This document shows positions 20,885-34,767 of a stretch of DNA of 64,000 nt, piece after piece. The position numbers were made by a program, and so were the translations under genes. The stretch lies in the NCBI GenBank assembly GCA_963978895.1, contig OZ022244.1, positions 9,962,085 through 10,026,084 on the forward strand, written 5' to 3'. The first letter of the stretch is position 1. Each line of letters begins with the position of its first letter. This DNA comes from Erpobdella octoculata (taxonomy: Eukaryota; Annelida; Clitellata; Hirudinida; Erpobdellidae). Below the pieces are notes generated by a model. The model saw only the letters and a list, made by a program, of their open reading frames with translations. It ran no database searches and was not told the origin of the DNA.

Positions 20885-21217
20885 GTACTCAGTATTTGCA
20901 TGTAGGCTACAGTCTCTGGCGCCAATATACATGCATTTCAGTGTATTTAAATTTCTATATGCATATTGCACCTTACATCATAATTGTATTATTCTTCCTT
21001 AGTTTTTACTATTATACGGTTTTTCTTACAATTACAAAATATTAATGAATATGATTACGTATATAATTAGATTCTTTCAATTTATTTTCCAGTAGTTTTT
21101 ATAATTCTGTATTTTTCTAGTCCGCTGAGTCAGTAGTGCGAAAGAAAAATTATAAAATTTAAAAGCAAAACAACAGATAGGTATTGTCTAAAATTGTGGT
21201 TAAAAATGAGCTGAGTT

Positions 21218-21928
21218 TTAAACAAAATTTATTTTTCTTGCTTTTACTGCAGCAAACTGGTTAATTATGTCATCAAAATCAATCTGTTCAAGAACTTCCT
21301 TCTCCACACTCATTAGGGCCAGATCGTTAAGTCTATCTTGTCCCATGGATGCTCGAAAGTAGGAAAGAATTATTTTTAATTTACTGAAGGATCGCTCACA
21401 GCTGGCAATCGTGACAGCTATGGTAAGAAGAATTTGTAGAGCAACACGCAAATTTGGAAAAACATCTTCTCCGTAACCAACAATGAACGACAAGAGTTCT
21501 GTAGGAGTCTTTGGTGCAGTATCCTGGCGGGTCTCAAGGAGCATTCTGCAGTCGCATATTTTATTTAATAACTCAATTCCTTCAACGTCCGAGTCATAAA
21601 AATTTCCAAATTCAATACAATGATGACGGAGACTGTCAAGATCTTTGTCATTCAAAAGTTTGTCTACATCAAGTAAGAATCCGAATTTGAAGTTCAGATC
21701 TTTGAGACGAGTAAACCTTGTTGTCATCTCCTGTTGAAGTCGATCTAAAATACTCTTCATGATCCGAACAATTTCTTCTTCTGCCGAAAGTTCAGCATCT
21801 CGGGCAAGGTTTCCAGGCATCCTTCTCCGTCGCCTGATTCTACTTTCTACAGCAACACCCCATAGCTCACATCTTTCCTTTGCTTTTAGCACTGAATCAT
21901 GGCTGGATGCATACCGATGCTGTCGCAT
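21218..21928 (-). pseudogene. hAT transposase, C-terminal part only
   Basis: A 236-codon frame whose C-terminal half is a hAT dimerisation domain of the ZMYM1-like type: LLTIAVTIASCERSFSKLK, then YFRASMGQDRLNDLALMSVE. The BED finger and catalytic RNase H-like core are absent. It lies in the right part of the hAT at 17624-22487 and is presumably what remains of its own gene. It ends in VKARKINFV at 21218. Non-functional as a transposase. Confidence 0.82.
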
Positions 21929-22495
21929 CCTCCCAGCCTGTTCAATGTGTATTGTGTAAATTTGTTTGTATCAGTAAAATGTCACTCCACTGCTGCAGGT
22001 ACATAAGTTACATAAGAAAGTTATTACTGTGCACTCAATGCACCATATTTCTCAAAACAGATTTTACTAGTTTATATTCATAATTGTAATACATAGACTC
22101 AGTATATTAGTGCTATTATTAAGTCCCGAGTCCGATGTCCATGTGTCATACTAAGGAAGATTATCTACATTATCATCTATTTCTCCAGCAGCCCGTTGGT
22201 CCCGTGAGACAAAAACGAAACTAAACTTAGTAATAGCAGTTATGTGTAGGCGGCTACACCGACTAACCCAATGTAGCTATACCACGGATATACTATATAG
22301 AGCATAATCTATACAAGCTTTTAACTGCACTGCTTGACTTGACCTGCACTGTTCTAAAGGAGAGTCATAGAAATTGCTAGGTAAAGCAGAATAATGATTA
22401 AAAAATTTTGGTCACTGATATTGCGCCCCCCCCCCCAGCCCTGCGCCCGGGGACAACTGTCCCCCTGCCCCCCTCCCTACGCCACTGGGTTAGAT

Positions 22496-22824
22496 TGAGT
22501 TAAAGGCGCCCCACGCTTTAAGTCTTAAAAAATTATGGCTTGTTCGTTATACGAATATCCACGATTAATGCATGCCTACATCAAAACATTTCTCACACAG
22601 GCAAGAACAAAATTATTTTCATCCTTTTAGTTCACAAAAACGTTGTATTTTAAACAGTTTTTTTGTAAATATTTTATTTTTATACTTTTTTTAATTAATA
22701 TGATGTTTTACATGAAAATACAACAAACAAGAGTATAATGACATGGTCATTTAAGTTTGAATATTCTCTAGGTTAAATTTAAAAAATCTTCACCCCCCCC
22801 CCTAAGATATCGATGAATCGCAGC
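22496..22824. repeat. Dispersed repeat end, about 165 bp copy
   Basis: 22655-22824 resembles 54600-54775 (shared AATTAATATGATGTTTTACA and TCTAGGTT(A/G)AATTTAAAAA). It continues for a few bases after the intervening hAT (22825-26426). 22496-22654 shows nothing recognisable. Confidence 0.55.
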
Positions 22825-23978
22825 CAGGGCCGGATTAACACATATGGAGGCCCTGGTGCACTGAGAAAAATGAGCCCCCCTCATTATAAAATTTACAAAT
22901 TATGACTTTAATGTTTCAATTCAAATCCAAATGAAATGTAACATTAATTACACAGTTGAAATTTCTCAACTATTAACTCTCAAGTTATTATAACAAAAAC
23001 ATAGACCTACAGATTACAGAATACTGTACATTATGATTTACAATGATCTCTTTCTACGTGGATTTAGCTAAACTGAATTCGTCAATAACTTCGGAAAATT
23101 CCAACTCCTGAAATACATCACTTTCAATGTTTAAGAGAGATAGGTTGTTTAATCTCTCTTAAGTCTGTGTTGACCTCAGAGCAGATATGAAGCGTTTGAG
23201 GTGGCTGAAAGATTGCTCACCGGCATAGTTCGTCACAGTTCGGGAAAGCTTTACCGAAATCATTCTGCAGCATCAGTTTCAGCATCTCGGGAGGTGAGCA
23301 GGAAGTAACCTTGAGATTCTTGAGCAGTGATCTCCACTGGAACCATTCATTCTCAAATTGGCCCAGATTTTCAAAATATCTTGAGTAAAAATCTACTACT
23401 CCATTGAGAGAAACTTGTGCTTCCACATCAGTGTGCCGTGAGAACGAGAACAGTTTGTCCATTTTTGAGTAGGCTTTGATTCGCTTGTCTAGGTCGAGAA
23501 GAAGGGAGTCAATAATCAACAAGAAAATGAATATTCTGAATTTTTCAAAGCAAGACAAAGTGACACTTTCAGCACTTAGGTCATCTGCTGTTTGTCGGAA
23601 ATACTTTTTTCGTTTCTCAGTGAACTGTAAAGTTCCAGTTAGTTTTTTTCATAGTTCAACAAACTCATCAAACTTGTTTTTTTCACGTAGCATTCCGACA
23701 AACTCACTCAGATACTGGAGAAGACTCACGAAAGGTCTCAGATCGGCTTTTTCAGACTGGTGAAGCTTACTGGTCATGTTTATTCTCTTCAGAACACAGC
23801 TCCAAAATGCTGTCAGAAAGCCCGTTTCCAGCTTCGCCAAAGCTTTAGTAATAGATTGAGCTTCAGCTTGAGTAGCCTTATTCTGCAAAGGATCTCTAGC
23901 AAATCGGTGGAAAACTTCAATGTACATATTGTAGTTCGAGATCAAACTGTTTAGCACATCAGCGCGTGCAGACCATTG

Positions 23979-24151
23979 TAACTCCGCCTTGCTTTTGCAA
24001 GCCAGTCCCAAGCCTGGAGAAAGGAGGAGAGAAAAGTTAAAAGGATCAAATTATGATCCACGACTGGAAGTACTGAGGTGCTTCTGACACAGCCGTTTCA
24101 GTCTTAAAACACTTGGTGTAAAGGACTATAAACTATTATAAAAAAAAAAAG
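23979..24151 (+). mobile_element. SINE-like repeat with poly(A) tail, copy 2
   Basis: Begins about AACTCCGCCTTGC, contains GCCAGTCCCAAGCCTGG, and ends at AAACTATTATAAAAAAAAAA (24131-24150). It is inverted relative to 16757-17030 and splits the transposase reading KRLSKT from QWSARADV. The short word ATTG flanks both sides, but a clear target duplication was not established. Confidence 0.65.
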
Positions 24152-24411
24152 AAGCACACTATTGAGTTTTACTCAGTCGCTTTGGAACAGTACATGATCC
24201 TTCAGTAGTTTTTAACTTGTCCGTTAGTACACACAAACGTAAAGTAGAAGAAGATAGAAACACGTATAGTTTCTGAACAACTCCAAAAAAGGTAACGGCT
24301 TAGACACATGACTCAGCGTCAGCATTTCCAGTAAGATTTAGAAAATGAGCCATGTAAGGGATAAAAGGTGCCTTTGGGTTGTCATGGAGCACTCGGGCTT
24401 GGACTCCATTG

Positions 24412-26188
<1,777 letters not shown>

Positions 26189-26434
26189 CTCCATTGTAGA
26201 CTCCGGATATGCTTGATGCGTTGTCGTATGTCTGACCTATGCAAGGACCACCAAGAGATATAGTTGTGACACACTTGAACTAACGAACTTAGCAATCTTT
26301 GTCCACAATGTAATTTTTAAAATATTACGCTTGCATAATAATTTTTTATTTTAAAATTATGAGGCCCCTGAAGCTCGGAGGCCCTGGCGCAGATGCGCCA
26401 CCTGCGCCATGGTTAATTCGCCACTGATCGCAGC

Positions 26435-27215
26435 CCCTGTCTTCTCTTGATCATTAGTCATACGCTGTTATTTAATTGTTAATGATTAGGACCAATGATC
26501 AGAATAAGAATATAATTTTAGTTTTTTCATATTTACACTTACTATAAAGACCACTAAGTAAGACTAGAAGTGGGAAATATCTTAAATACAAATATTTAAA
26601 GTACGGTTTTCTTTATATCGAGTCGTTTTCGATTTTCCCCAATTTCGCGGTATCGGTGTCAATTTCGGTTAATTTAGCAACCCCAACCCTAAATTTAAAA
26701 ACCATCTGATGGAAATGACTTGCAAATTGTTTTTAAACAATTAAATTTATTTTAATTTTTTCAACATAGCGTTTAAGTGCATCAATTGAATAAAAAGTTT
26801 AAGAGCGATATATTTTATGGGCGGGCATCTCAAAAGCAGGTTGTTTACAATTTTGTTTACTTGGCGCTAGAATGGATGGTTGCAGTGACAATAAGAATGT
26901 TCAGGTTCTGGTTCATCACCTTTGCAAGAAACTTTCGGGCTCATCTGGTGGTTGGTAACATTATGTACCCTAATAGCTCCGATGTGAATTTCAACAAATC
27001 AGCATCACGATGCTAGGAACGCGAATCGAATCAACTGTTTAGTTTAGTTTTGCAGCTAATAAAATTGCTATGCTATCAAATGTCAAATAGTCAAATGTAT
27101 TTGTATTACTTTTTGTAACTGCTTCATTGAAACGTAGACTAGCTTTTAATAAGATAGACATGGATATTATTCAGAACTACGTGTGTGAAGTTAGCCTCAA
27201 GGCTGGCAATGCTAA
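26435..27215. other. AT-rich non-coding DNA
   Basis: No gene recognised. A + strand open frame at 26777-27016 shows no similarity or composition suggestive of coding. Confidence 0.5.
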
Positions 27216-27221
27216 TTAAAA

Positions 27222-28088
27222 AAAAAAAATTGCTTGCCCTGGGGCTATGCTATACATTGTTGGATGGGGTCTAAAAAATGAAATCGAATGGTATATTTGG
27301 ATTGTCTTCGGTTCAACAAATAAAAAAGTTTTAAGTGAAAAACGATGATTTTCCGCCGAAAATTGCATAAAATCAACATTGGCTCTTCTTTGAGAAATTC
27401 GAATTTGTTTTAAACTGCTGCCCTGGGTATATCCGAGACGCTTGTTTTTAGATAATTCAATATCAAATCCAACAATATAACTTTCGCTCCTCAAATTTAA
27501 TAAATAAAAAAGTTATCGAATAAAACGTCGGACCGTATACCAATTTCTCAGAGCAAACCGAAACATAAACAGACGCTGCGATTGGACAATCGAGTCTAGC
27601 TCACTGTGGCTAATTATGCAAAATATTCAAAATATCCAAAGTTGCTACTCGTCAACACCCATATATATATATAGAATATATATTCTATATATATGTCAAC
27701 ACCTGCGTATTCTAACGAACTTTTTTTTTTAAATAATACTTTTTTTTATAAATCCATCACGTCTAAACATTAAAAAGCCACTCGTGACTAAGCACCAGAA
27801 TGATGCCTACAATTGTGGTATTTTTGTAGGCGTTTTCATTAGAAGACTGGATCGTGGAGAAAATCTGAGTGGTTCTTTTAATCCAGATAGTGAAAGGGAA
27901 CAGTGGTTAAAAGAAATCCTGCTGGCATCGGACAACATGACAAACTATTGTTTGTATTGCGGTCGTTTTTCGCGTATAACTTTTTTATTTGTTGAACCGA
28001 AGACAATCCAAATATACCATTCGATTTTATTTTTTAGACCCCATCCAACAATGTATAGCATAGCCCCAGGGCAAGCAATTTTTTTTTA
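27222..28088 (+). mobile_element. Long-TIR element carrying a Ulp1-like protease fragment
   Basis: Inverted repeats of about 105 bp with one mismatch by eye. The left arm is 27229-27335, starting TTGCTTGCCCTGGGGC; the right arm is 27975-28080, ending with the complement. Between the arms, 27784-27960 (+) reads TKHQNDAYNCGIFVGVF. This is the Gln...(D/N)CG catalytic-cysteine end of a C48 (Ulp1/SENP-like) protease. Such proteases occur in several eukaryotic DNA transposon groups. The His/Asp part is absent, so the protease is a fragment. No target duplication was resolved because the flanks are poly(A)/poly(T). Confidence 0.65.
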
Positions 28089-28550
28089 TTATTATTGTTA
28101 TTATTGTTATTATTACTGCTACTATTATTTTATCCTTTAATTAAACATTTTTAATTATACTTATTTTATCCTCATAACTCCAGTTTATTTTATGTACGTT
28201 ATTTAATTACATTGTCTAAATTTGATTATTTTTATTAATATCCTTCTATTGAGATAATTCCTTGAGGATATTAGTTTATTTGTATATTTAGTTATTACAT
28301 GTTTTCTTATCTTTTGCCTCCTTTTACGCGATCGTATTTACAGACTCTGGAGATGGCGAAAGCCGAAACGGCCCGTAAGTCTGAAATAAAGAAAGTTTTA
28401 AATGTTAATACTTTTCTTAATACGTGTTGCAGTAAACAAAAAACGTTGTTCCCAAATATTGAGAAAGTATCTATAAAACTCATAGCGGCTAAATGGAGAC
28501 TTATTTTTAATCGAGCTTGTCTTAAAGAAAATCTTATGCCATCTTACATT
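28089..28550 (+). pseudogene. Unassigned retroelement-like ORF fragment
   Basis: 28089-28298 is AT-rich and empty. From 28299 to about 28545 a frame reads through [20 protein letters not shown] and [20 protein letters not shown] before entering (TA)n. The last block resembles the N-terminal region upstream of RT in Penelope-like elements (an F-x3-C-L-x-E-N-x-x-P pattern), but this is a weak assignment. Confidence 0.35.
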
Positions 28551-28726
<176 letters not shown>

Positions 28727-28967
28727 CAGCGTGACAGATTCAGTGAGTGACGTGGTCTACTATCTTATATATAAAAATGAAATGTTTGTTTGTTTGTTTG
28801 TTTGTTTGTTTGTTCGGACATAAAATGTAAACGGCCGAACAGATTTAATTGAAATTTGGCACACTTATGTATCTTATTCTAGCGGTGGTTCCTGTAAAAT
28901 TTTAAATAAATTGGTTTCTCCGTTGATGTTTTATGGACAAAAAACGTTTTGGTCAGCTGTAGTAAGT

Positions 28968-29020
<53 letters not shown>

Positions 29021-29108
29021 TTTTCCTATTGACTGAGTTCATGATTTATATTTTTCATTCTAACAATTCTATTCATAATAATTTAATCTTGAGTTTATAC
29101 ATTTTACA

Positions 29109-30363
29109 ATGCCGTCAAAAAAGAGACCTTCAATTGTTAGGAAGTCTAATGATGCCAAAAGAATGGCTGTTGAACGATCTCTGGAAACAAGCGATCAAAC
29201 GGAAGACAGACTTAACCTTTCACGAACCAGAACTGCTGTTCAGAACAAATGAAACTCAGCAAGAAAGAGAACAAAGACTTGAAAGAGTACGAACCAGAAC
29301 TGCTGAATTCAGAACAAATGAAACTCAGCAAGAAAGAGAACAAAGACTTGGAAGAGTACGAACCAGAACTGCTGAAGTCAGAACAAATGAAACTCAGCAA
29401 GAAAGAGAACAAAGACTTGGAAGAGTACGAACCAGAACTAATGAAGTCAGAACAAATGAAACTCAGCAAGAAAGAGAACAAAGACTTCAAAGTATAAGAA
29501 CAAGAGTTATTACAGTCAGAGCATCTAGAAAAAATTCATCTCACATGGCATTTTCATATTCTCCTCATGAAAATTACTTTGACATAGTTGACATAGGAAA
29601 AATGGATCTTAGATGTATTCATTGTCTTGCACTAAAATGGAAAGATGAACCACCGGGAATGTGCTGCAGCAATGGCAAAGTCAAGTTATCTACATTGGTT
29701 TCACCTCCCGAACCTTTGCATTCTCTTATGACTGGTTCTACGCTGATCTCAAGACATTTTCTGGAAAATATTAGAAGGTACAACTCTTGCTTTCAGATGA
29801 CTTCATTCGGTTCAACGGTTGATATTCGAGAGCAAGGTTTCATGCCAACATTTAAAGTTCAAGGCCAGGTATACCACAAAATTGGTTCCTTGCTGCCAAC
29901 AAAAGATAACGAACACCAATTTCTACAAATTTATTTTATGGGTGATGCAACCTCAGAGGCTAACAAAAGGTGTTCAGCAATTCCAGGAACTAGAGAAAAA
30001 ATTATAGTCGATCTGCAAGAGCTTTTACACAGACACAATGCTTATGTTCGGCTATTCAAAACAGCATTGGAGCACATGCCAACTGATGAGTGTAAGATTG
30101 TCATCCGTGCTGACAAAGCACCTACAGCGGAGCATCAAAGAAGGTTTAATGCACCGACTTTTGATGAGGTTGCCATTGTCATGGTTGGGAATGATTTTGA
30201 GAAACGTGACATTGTGTTGCAAAAACGTGGAATACCGCAAATAAATCCGACAGCAGGCACTACAAATCACAACAAAAAGGTATCGGCTATGGATTTTTAT
30301 GCTTACAGATTGATGTACCGAGCTGGTGAGGATAACCACATTCTCAAGTGCCGTCAACTTTAT
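29109..30363 (+). pseudogene. Helitron Rep-helicase, N-terminal part
   Basis: The natural start appears to be ATG 29109 (MPSKKRPSIVRKSNDAKRM). After TRTAV (about 29240) two bases are missing relative to the repeats, so the frame changes and the upstream ORF ends at a TGA near 29250. The continuing frame has four 69-bp (23-aa) repeats of the type RTNETQQEREQRLxRVRTRT (29242-29517). The Helitron N-terminal domain follows: MDLRCIHCLALKWKDEPPGMCC, FQMTSFGS, LLPTKDNEHQFLQIYF. It then reads TFDEVAIVMVG and KKVSAMDFYAYRLMYRAGED. It stops at CRQLYHQ where the inverted 3' end begins (30369). The HUH motif and tyrosines are absent. Confidence 0.83.
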
Positions 30364-30368
30364 CATCA

Positions 30369-30497
30369 ACTAGCTGGGTTACCCGGCGTTGCCCGGGATT
30401 TTGTTAATCCAAGGGTCTATTTCCATATCAATTCTTTTTCTTGAAATAGACCCTTGGATTAACAAAATCCCGGGCAACGCCGGGTAACCCAGCTAGT
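30369..30497. repeat. Perfect 55-bp inverted repeat made of two Helitron 3' ends
   Basis: Arms 30369-30423 and 30443-30497 are exact reverse complements by eye, with a 19-base loop. The outer ends are ACTAG... and ...CTAGT, so a Helitron 3' terminus faces outward on each side. Confidence 0.92.
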
Positions 30498-30499
30498 AT

Positions 30500-30673
30500 A
30501 ATAGAATACGTTAGTAAATTAAAAATTTAAACCCAATAAAAAATTTAATTAAATTTGCTTATATATAAAAATTTTTTTATGGTTATCAAATGTCATTTTG
30601 TTTTTGTTGACTATTTTTATAATAACGGGCGCCGTATTTTAAAACTTCCGTCATTTTTGACGGGCTATCTCTA

Positions 30674-30709
<36 letters not shown>
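30500..30709 (+). mobile_element. Second Helitron-type 3' end and (TA)n
   Basis: A 6-bp stem CCGTCA/TGACGG with a TTTT loop (30648-30663) is followed after seven bases by CTAG (30671-30674) and T. A near copy of this end is at 51418-51445. (TA)n follows at 30676-30709. Upstream AT-rich DNA is probably the body of the element. Confidence 0.7.
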
Positions 30710-30711
<2 letters not shown>

Positions 30712-31340
30712 AAATATGCTGACGGTTCCCAGACTAAAAATAGTAAATAATGGGGCTACAGGCTGTCAGGAAAACCGATTTTAAAGTGGAGATGATAATA
30801 GTTATAAATTTCTGTCAATAGGTAGATTAATTAATCAATGTTGATGAATCAATTGCAAATATTCACAGTTGTGACAATCGTTAATTAAATATATATGACT
30901 TTCGTTATTTATTGGAAAATATTTTTTTAAAATCTCGATATTTCTTTCGGGATTTTATTCGAGAACCAAATGTAAGTCTCGCTATTTTATATCGATACGA
31001 GACTTCTTCCGCAGGCTGTATCGTTTCAATGGCGATACGGGATCTCCCGTATTGTTTTGAAATCTCGATTGAATTCGAGATAACGATATCGGGACGCAGA
31101 TGCTTAGTAATGAGTAGCTGCTTGGTTATTTTTTTTAAATATTCCATTTCCACGTTTTTCAGTTCTTGTGAAAGATAATTCCAAAAATGTGATCCCAGGA
31201 AGCTAACAGTACATTTTAAGAGAGGAATTTATTAAACAAGATCTATAGCTAGAAATCAATCTGGCCCAGGTGTTATAAGAATGAATTATAGAAGTGTGTT
31301 CATATCTTAGTGTAAGGTGTTTGATTCACCTCACAAATTT
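30710..31340. repeat. Partial copy of the 33.2-34.3 kb repeat family
   Basis: 30922-31104 matches 34086-34260 (shared GTCTCGCTATTTTAT(A/T)TCGA, CGCAGGCTGTATCG, GATACGGGAT(C/T)TCCCGTAT) and ends CAGATGCTTA. The rest shows nothing coding. Confidence 0.65.
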
Positions 31341-31389
31341 TTATGAGTTTTTTTTTTTGTAAATTAGTTTATTTAGTAACGGTATACCT

Positions 31390-32829
<1,440 letters not shown>

Positions 32830-33214
32830 AACAAAGATTTAATTAAATATAGTTAAAGTCCTGAAGAACAAACAGAATGAGCAAAAGTAAAAAAAGCACA
32901 ATTGAATAGATATGTCTTTGAGTGTTTTCCAGAAAGGGAAATGACCTGTTGTTTTGTGAATCTCTGAATCCATGCTGCGGGACCAGAATATGAAAAAGTC
33001 TGTTCACCAAATTTTTAATGGAGGAAAAGCTTGATTTATAGAGATGAGTTGGTCGATAGATAGCAGGCCAGAACGTGAAGCATTGCCTGCAACCAACTTG
33101 ACGTCAGCGGTAGTGTACTCAGGGCATTTGCCAGAGTAAATCGAATGCATTATTGCAAATAGTTTAAATTGAATTCGCCTTTTTATTGGCAGCCACTGTA
33201 GTTGATACCTGCTC
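32830..33214 (-). pseudogene. L2/CR1-like LINE ORF2 C-terminus
   Basis: On the - strand the frame reads LQWLPIKRRIQFKLFAIMHS, then KFGEQTFSYSGPAAWIQRF and finally SKTYLFNCA. This is the standard C-terminal layout of L2/CR1-group ORF2. The frame shifts near 33005. Only the last 120 or so codons remain; RT and endonuclease are absent. It starts abruptly at about 33214, consistent with 5' truncation during insertion. Confidence 0.75.
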
Positions 33215-33247
33215 ATCGTAATGTGGTCACGTATGTCGGAATATTAG

Positions 33248-34262
33248 CAGTAGGATTCTGCGTCCCGTTATTTTTTTCTGAAACGATACGATACGACTTC
33301 TGAAATTTGTCTTGAATAAAACGATACGATACGAGACGCCTCGACCAATAAGGAGACAAATCCGATACGATACTATATCGGGATCTTGACTGAAATGTCA
33401 ACTGTGGAAATTGTGTCTCGAATAAAACGAGATAACATAGAATGATGAACTATACACTACAGACAATATTAATAACTACATTAAAGGAATTCATTGAACA
33501 AAATATTTAAATATTAAAAAAATTCAAAATTAAAAAAAAAATTTTTTTAAACTTGAAATAAGTTTCATTTGTTTAGTTTCGGTACATCTATTTGTCTAAA
33601 TTTAGACTCTAAATGATGACAAACGTGAGAAAGTACCTGTATGCAAGAATTAAGAAAGTGAAGAAAACCCAGCAGGTTTATTTATAGGCGATGGCAAAGA
33701 AAGAAGCTGAGAAAGTTTCGAATTCCAGCTGCAGGCGACGTGCACACTACAGGTGGCACTCACATACAACCAAGAATATAATCGAGATTATACAGATATA
33801 TCTTAGATGAGCTACTATTACGGTCAATTACGGATATCGAAACACTAAAATAATCATTCCAATTCTATGTTACAAATTTGACAAAATAAGTTTATCAAAC
33901 AGACTAAACCAAAACATAAACATAGAATGATATTAATAATAGTCATTAATAATAATAGTCATCCATGTCAGCGAGTACGATTGCCTTGCCAACCGTTGAT
34001 GCCGGTTCGCATATTTCTAAATGAAAGTATGCAGAGGTCGACTAGCAGCCTAAGAGGGGCGTGGCTTAATTGAAAAATATTTTTGTAAATCTCGGAATTT
34101 TTTTCAAGACTTTATACGATAACAAAATTTAAGTCTCGCTATTTTATTTCGATACGAGACTTCCCCGCAGGCTGTATCGTTTTAATAGCGATACGGGATT
34201 TCCCGTATCGTTTTGAAATCCCGATTGATATCGGGATAGCGATTACGGAACACAGATGCTTA
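33248..34262. mobile_element. Repeat with inverted ends rich in CGATACGATACGAGAC words
   Basis: The left end AGTAGGATTCTGCGTCCCG and the right end GGAACACAGATGCT are roughly inverted. Inner sequences of both ends share TCGATACGAGAC-like and GATATCGGGAT-like words in opposite orientation. A partial second copy is at 30922-31104. There is no transposase and no clear target duplication; probably a MITE-like family. Confidence 0.5.
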
Positions 34263-34759
34263 ATTAACAGCACAGCAGCGTTTCATACACTCTGTAACAG
34301 TTCAGTTGTAATTTGTGGTAGGCCAGCCAGCAATAAGTTACACTAGTTTAACCTAGAGATAGCTAGTGCAAGCATCAGTTTGTTGACGAATCTGTCAGAG
34401 ACAGCATAGGTGGTAGAAACATGAAACTGTGTTGCCTCATTGTCAAATAAGAATCCAGCTGGACAACTAGGTAATGCAGAAGTCTGCTGATTTACGCCAC
34501 ATTAAAAATTGTCAAACTGAAATGAAATGAAATGCACAACTGCAGCCTGGCCAGGTTTGCACGCGAACCAAACCAGATGTGACCTCCATCTTTTCTGCAT
34601 TTAGCTGCAAGCAACGAGATGCACAGCAGCTTGATATCTCTGCAATGCAGTCAGACACACACATGACTTACTTTGGTTTTAAAATCTAGAAAAGTGAACA
34701 ATTCTAACTTTTTTAAATCTTCCATCTTATGCCACCATGTTTTGTGAGTATTTTGATGT
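34263..34759. other. Non-coding DNA upstream of the hAT
   Basis: No gene recognised. The missing first exon(s) of TUBGCP3 may lie here or further left, but no match could be assigned. Confidence 0.4.
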
Positions 34760-34767
34760 ATAATTGT

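Larger units (their letters stand above)
17624..22487. mobile_element. hAT transposon, 4.86 kb including a nested LTR element
   Basis: Termini CAGTGGCGTAG at 17624 and its complement ending at 22487, flanked by a perfect 8-bp duplication GGTTAGAT (17616-17623 and 22488-22495). Removing the nested LTR retrotransposon (17727-20884 plus its TSD) leaves about 1.7 kb that contains only the C-terminal part of a transposase (21218-21928). It is therefore an internally deleted, non-autonomous derivative. Both ends share the subterminal word GCGCCCGGGGACA. Confidence 0.9.
28756..30497 (+). mobile_element. Truncated Helitron, 1.7 kb
   Basis: The left end has the Helitron-style start TCTACTATCTTATATATAAA followed by (GTTT)n at 28786-28815; the exact first base is uncertain. 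The right end at 30497 has a stem CCCGG-loop-CCGGG, then TAACCCAG and the terminal CTAG followed by T, the diagnostic Helitron 3' hairpin plus CTRRT. Internally it holds the N-terminal third of a Rep-helicase protein (29109-30363). The Rep HUH nuclease and helicase are missing. Mobility would need an autonomous relative. Confidence 0.82.

Noticed and set aside
29212..29497. Opposite-frame ORFs made of 23-residue repeats across the Helitron N-terminus
   Set aside because: Shadows of the 69-bp repeat; only the frame continuing into the Helitron domain is credible.
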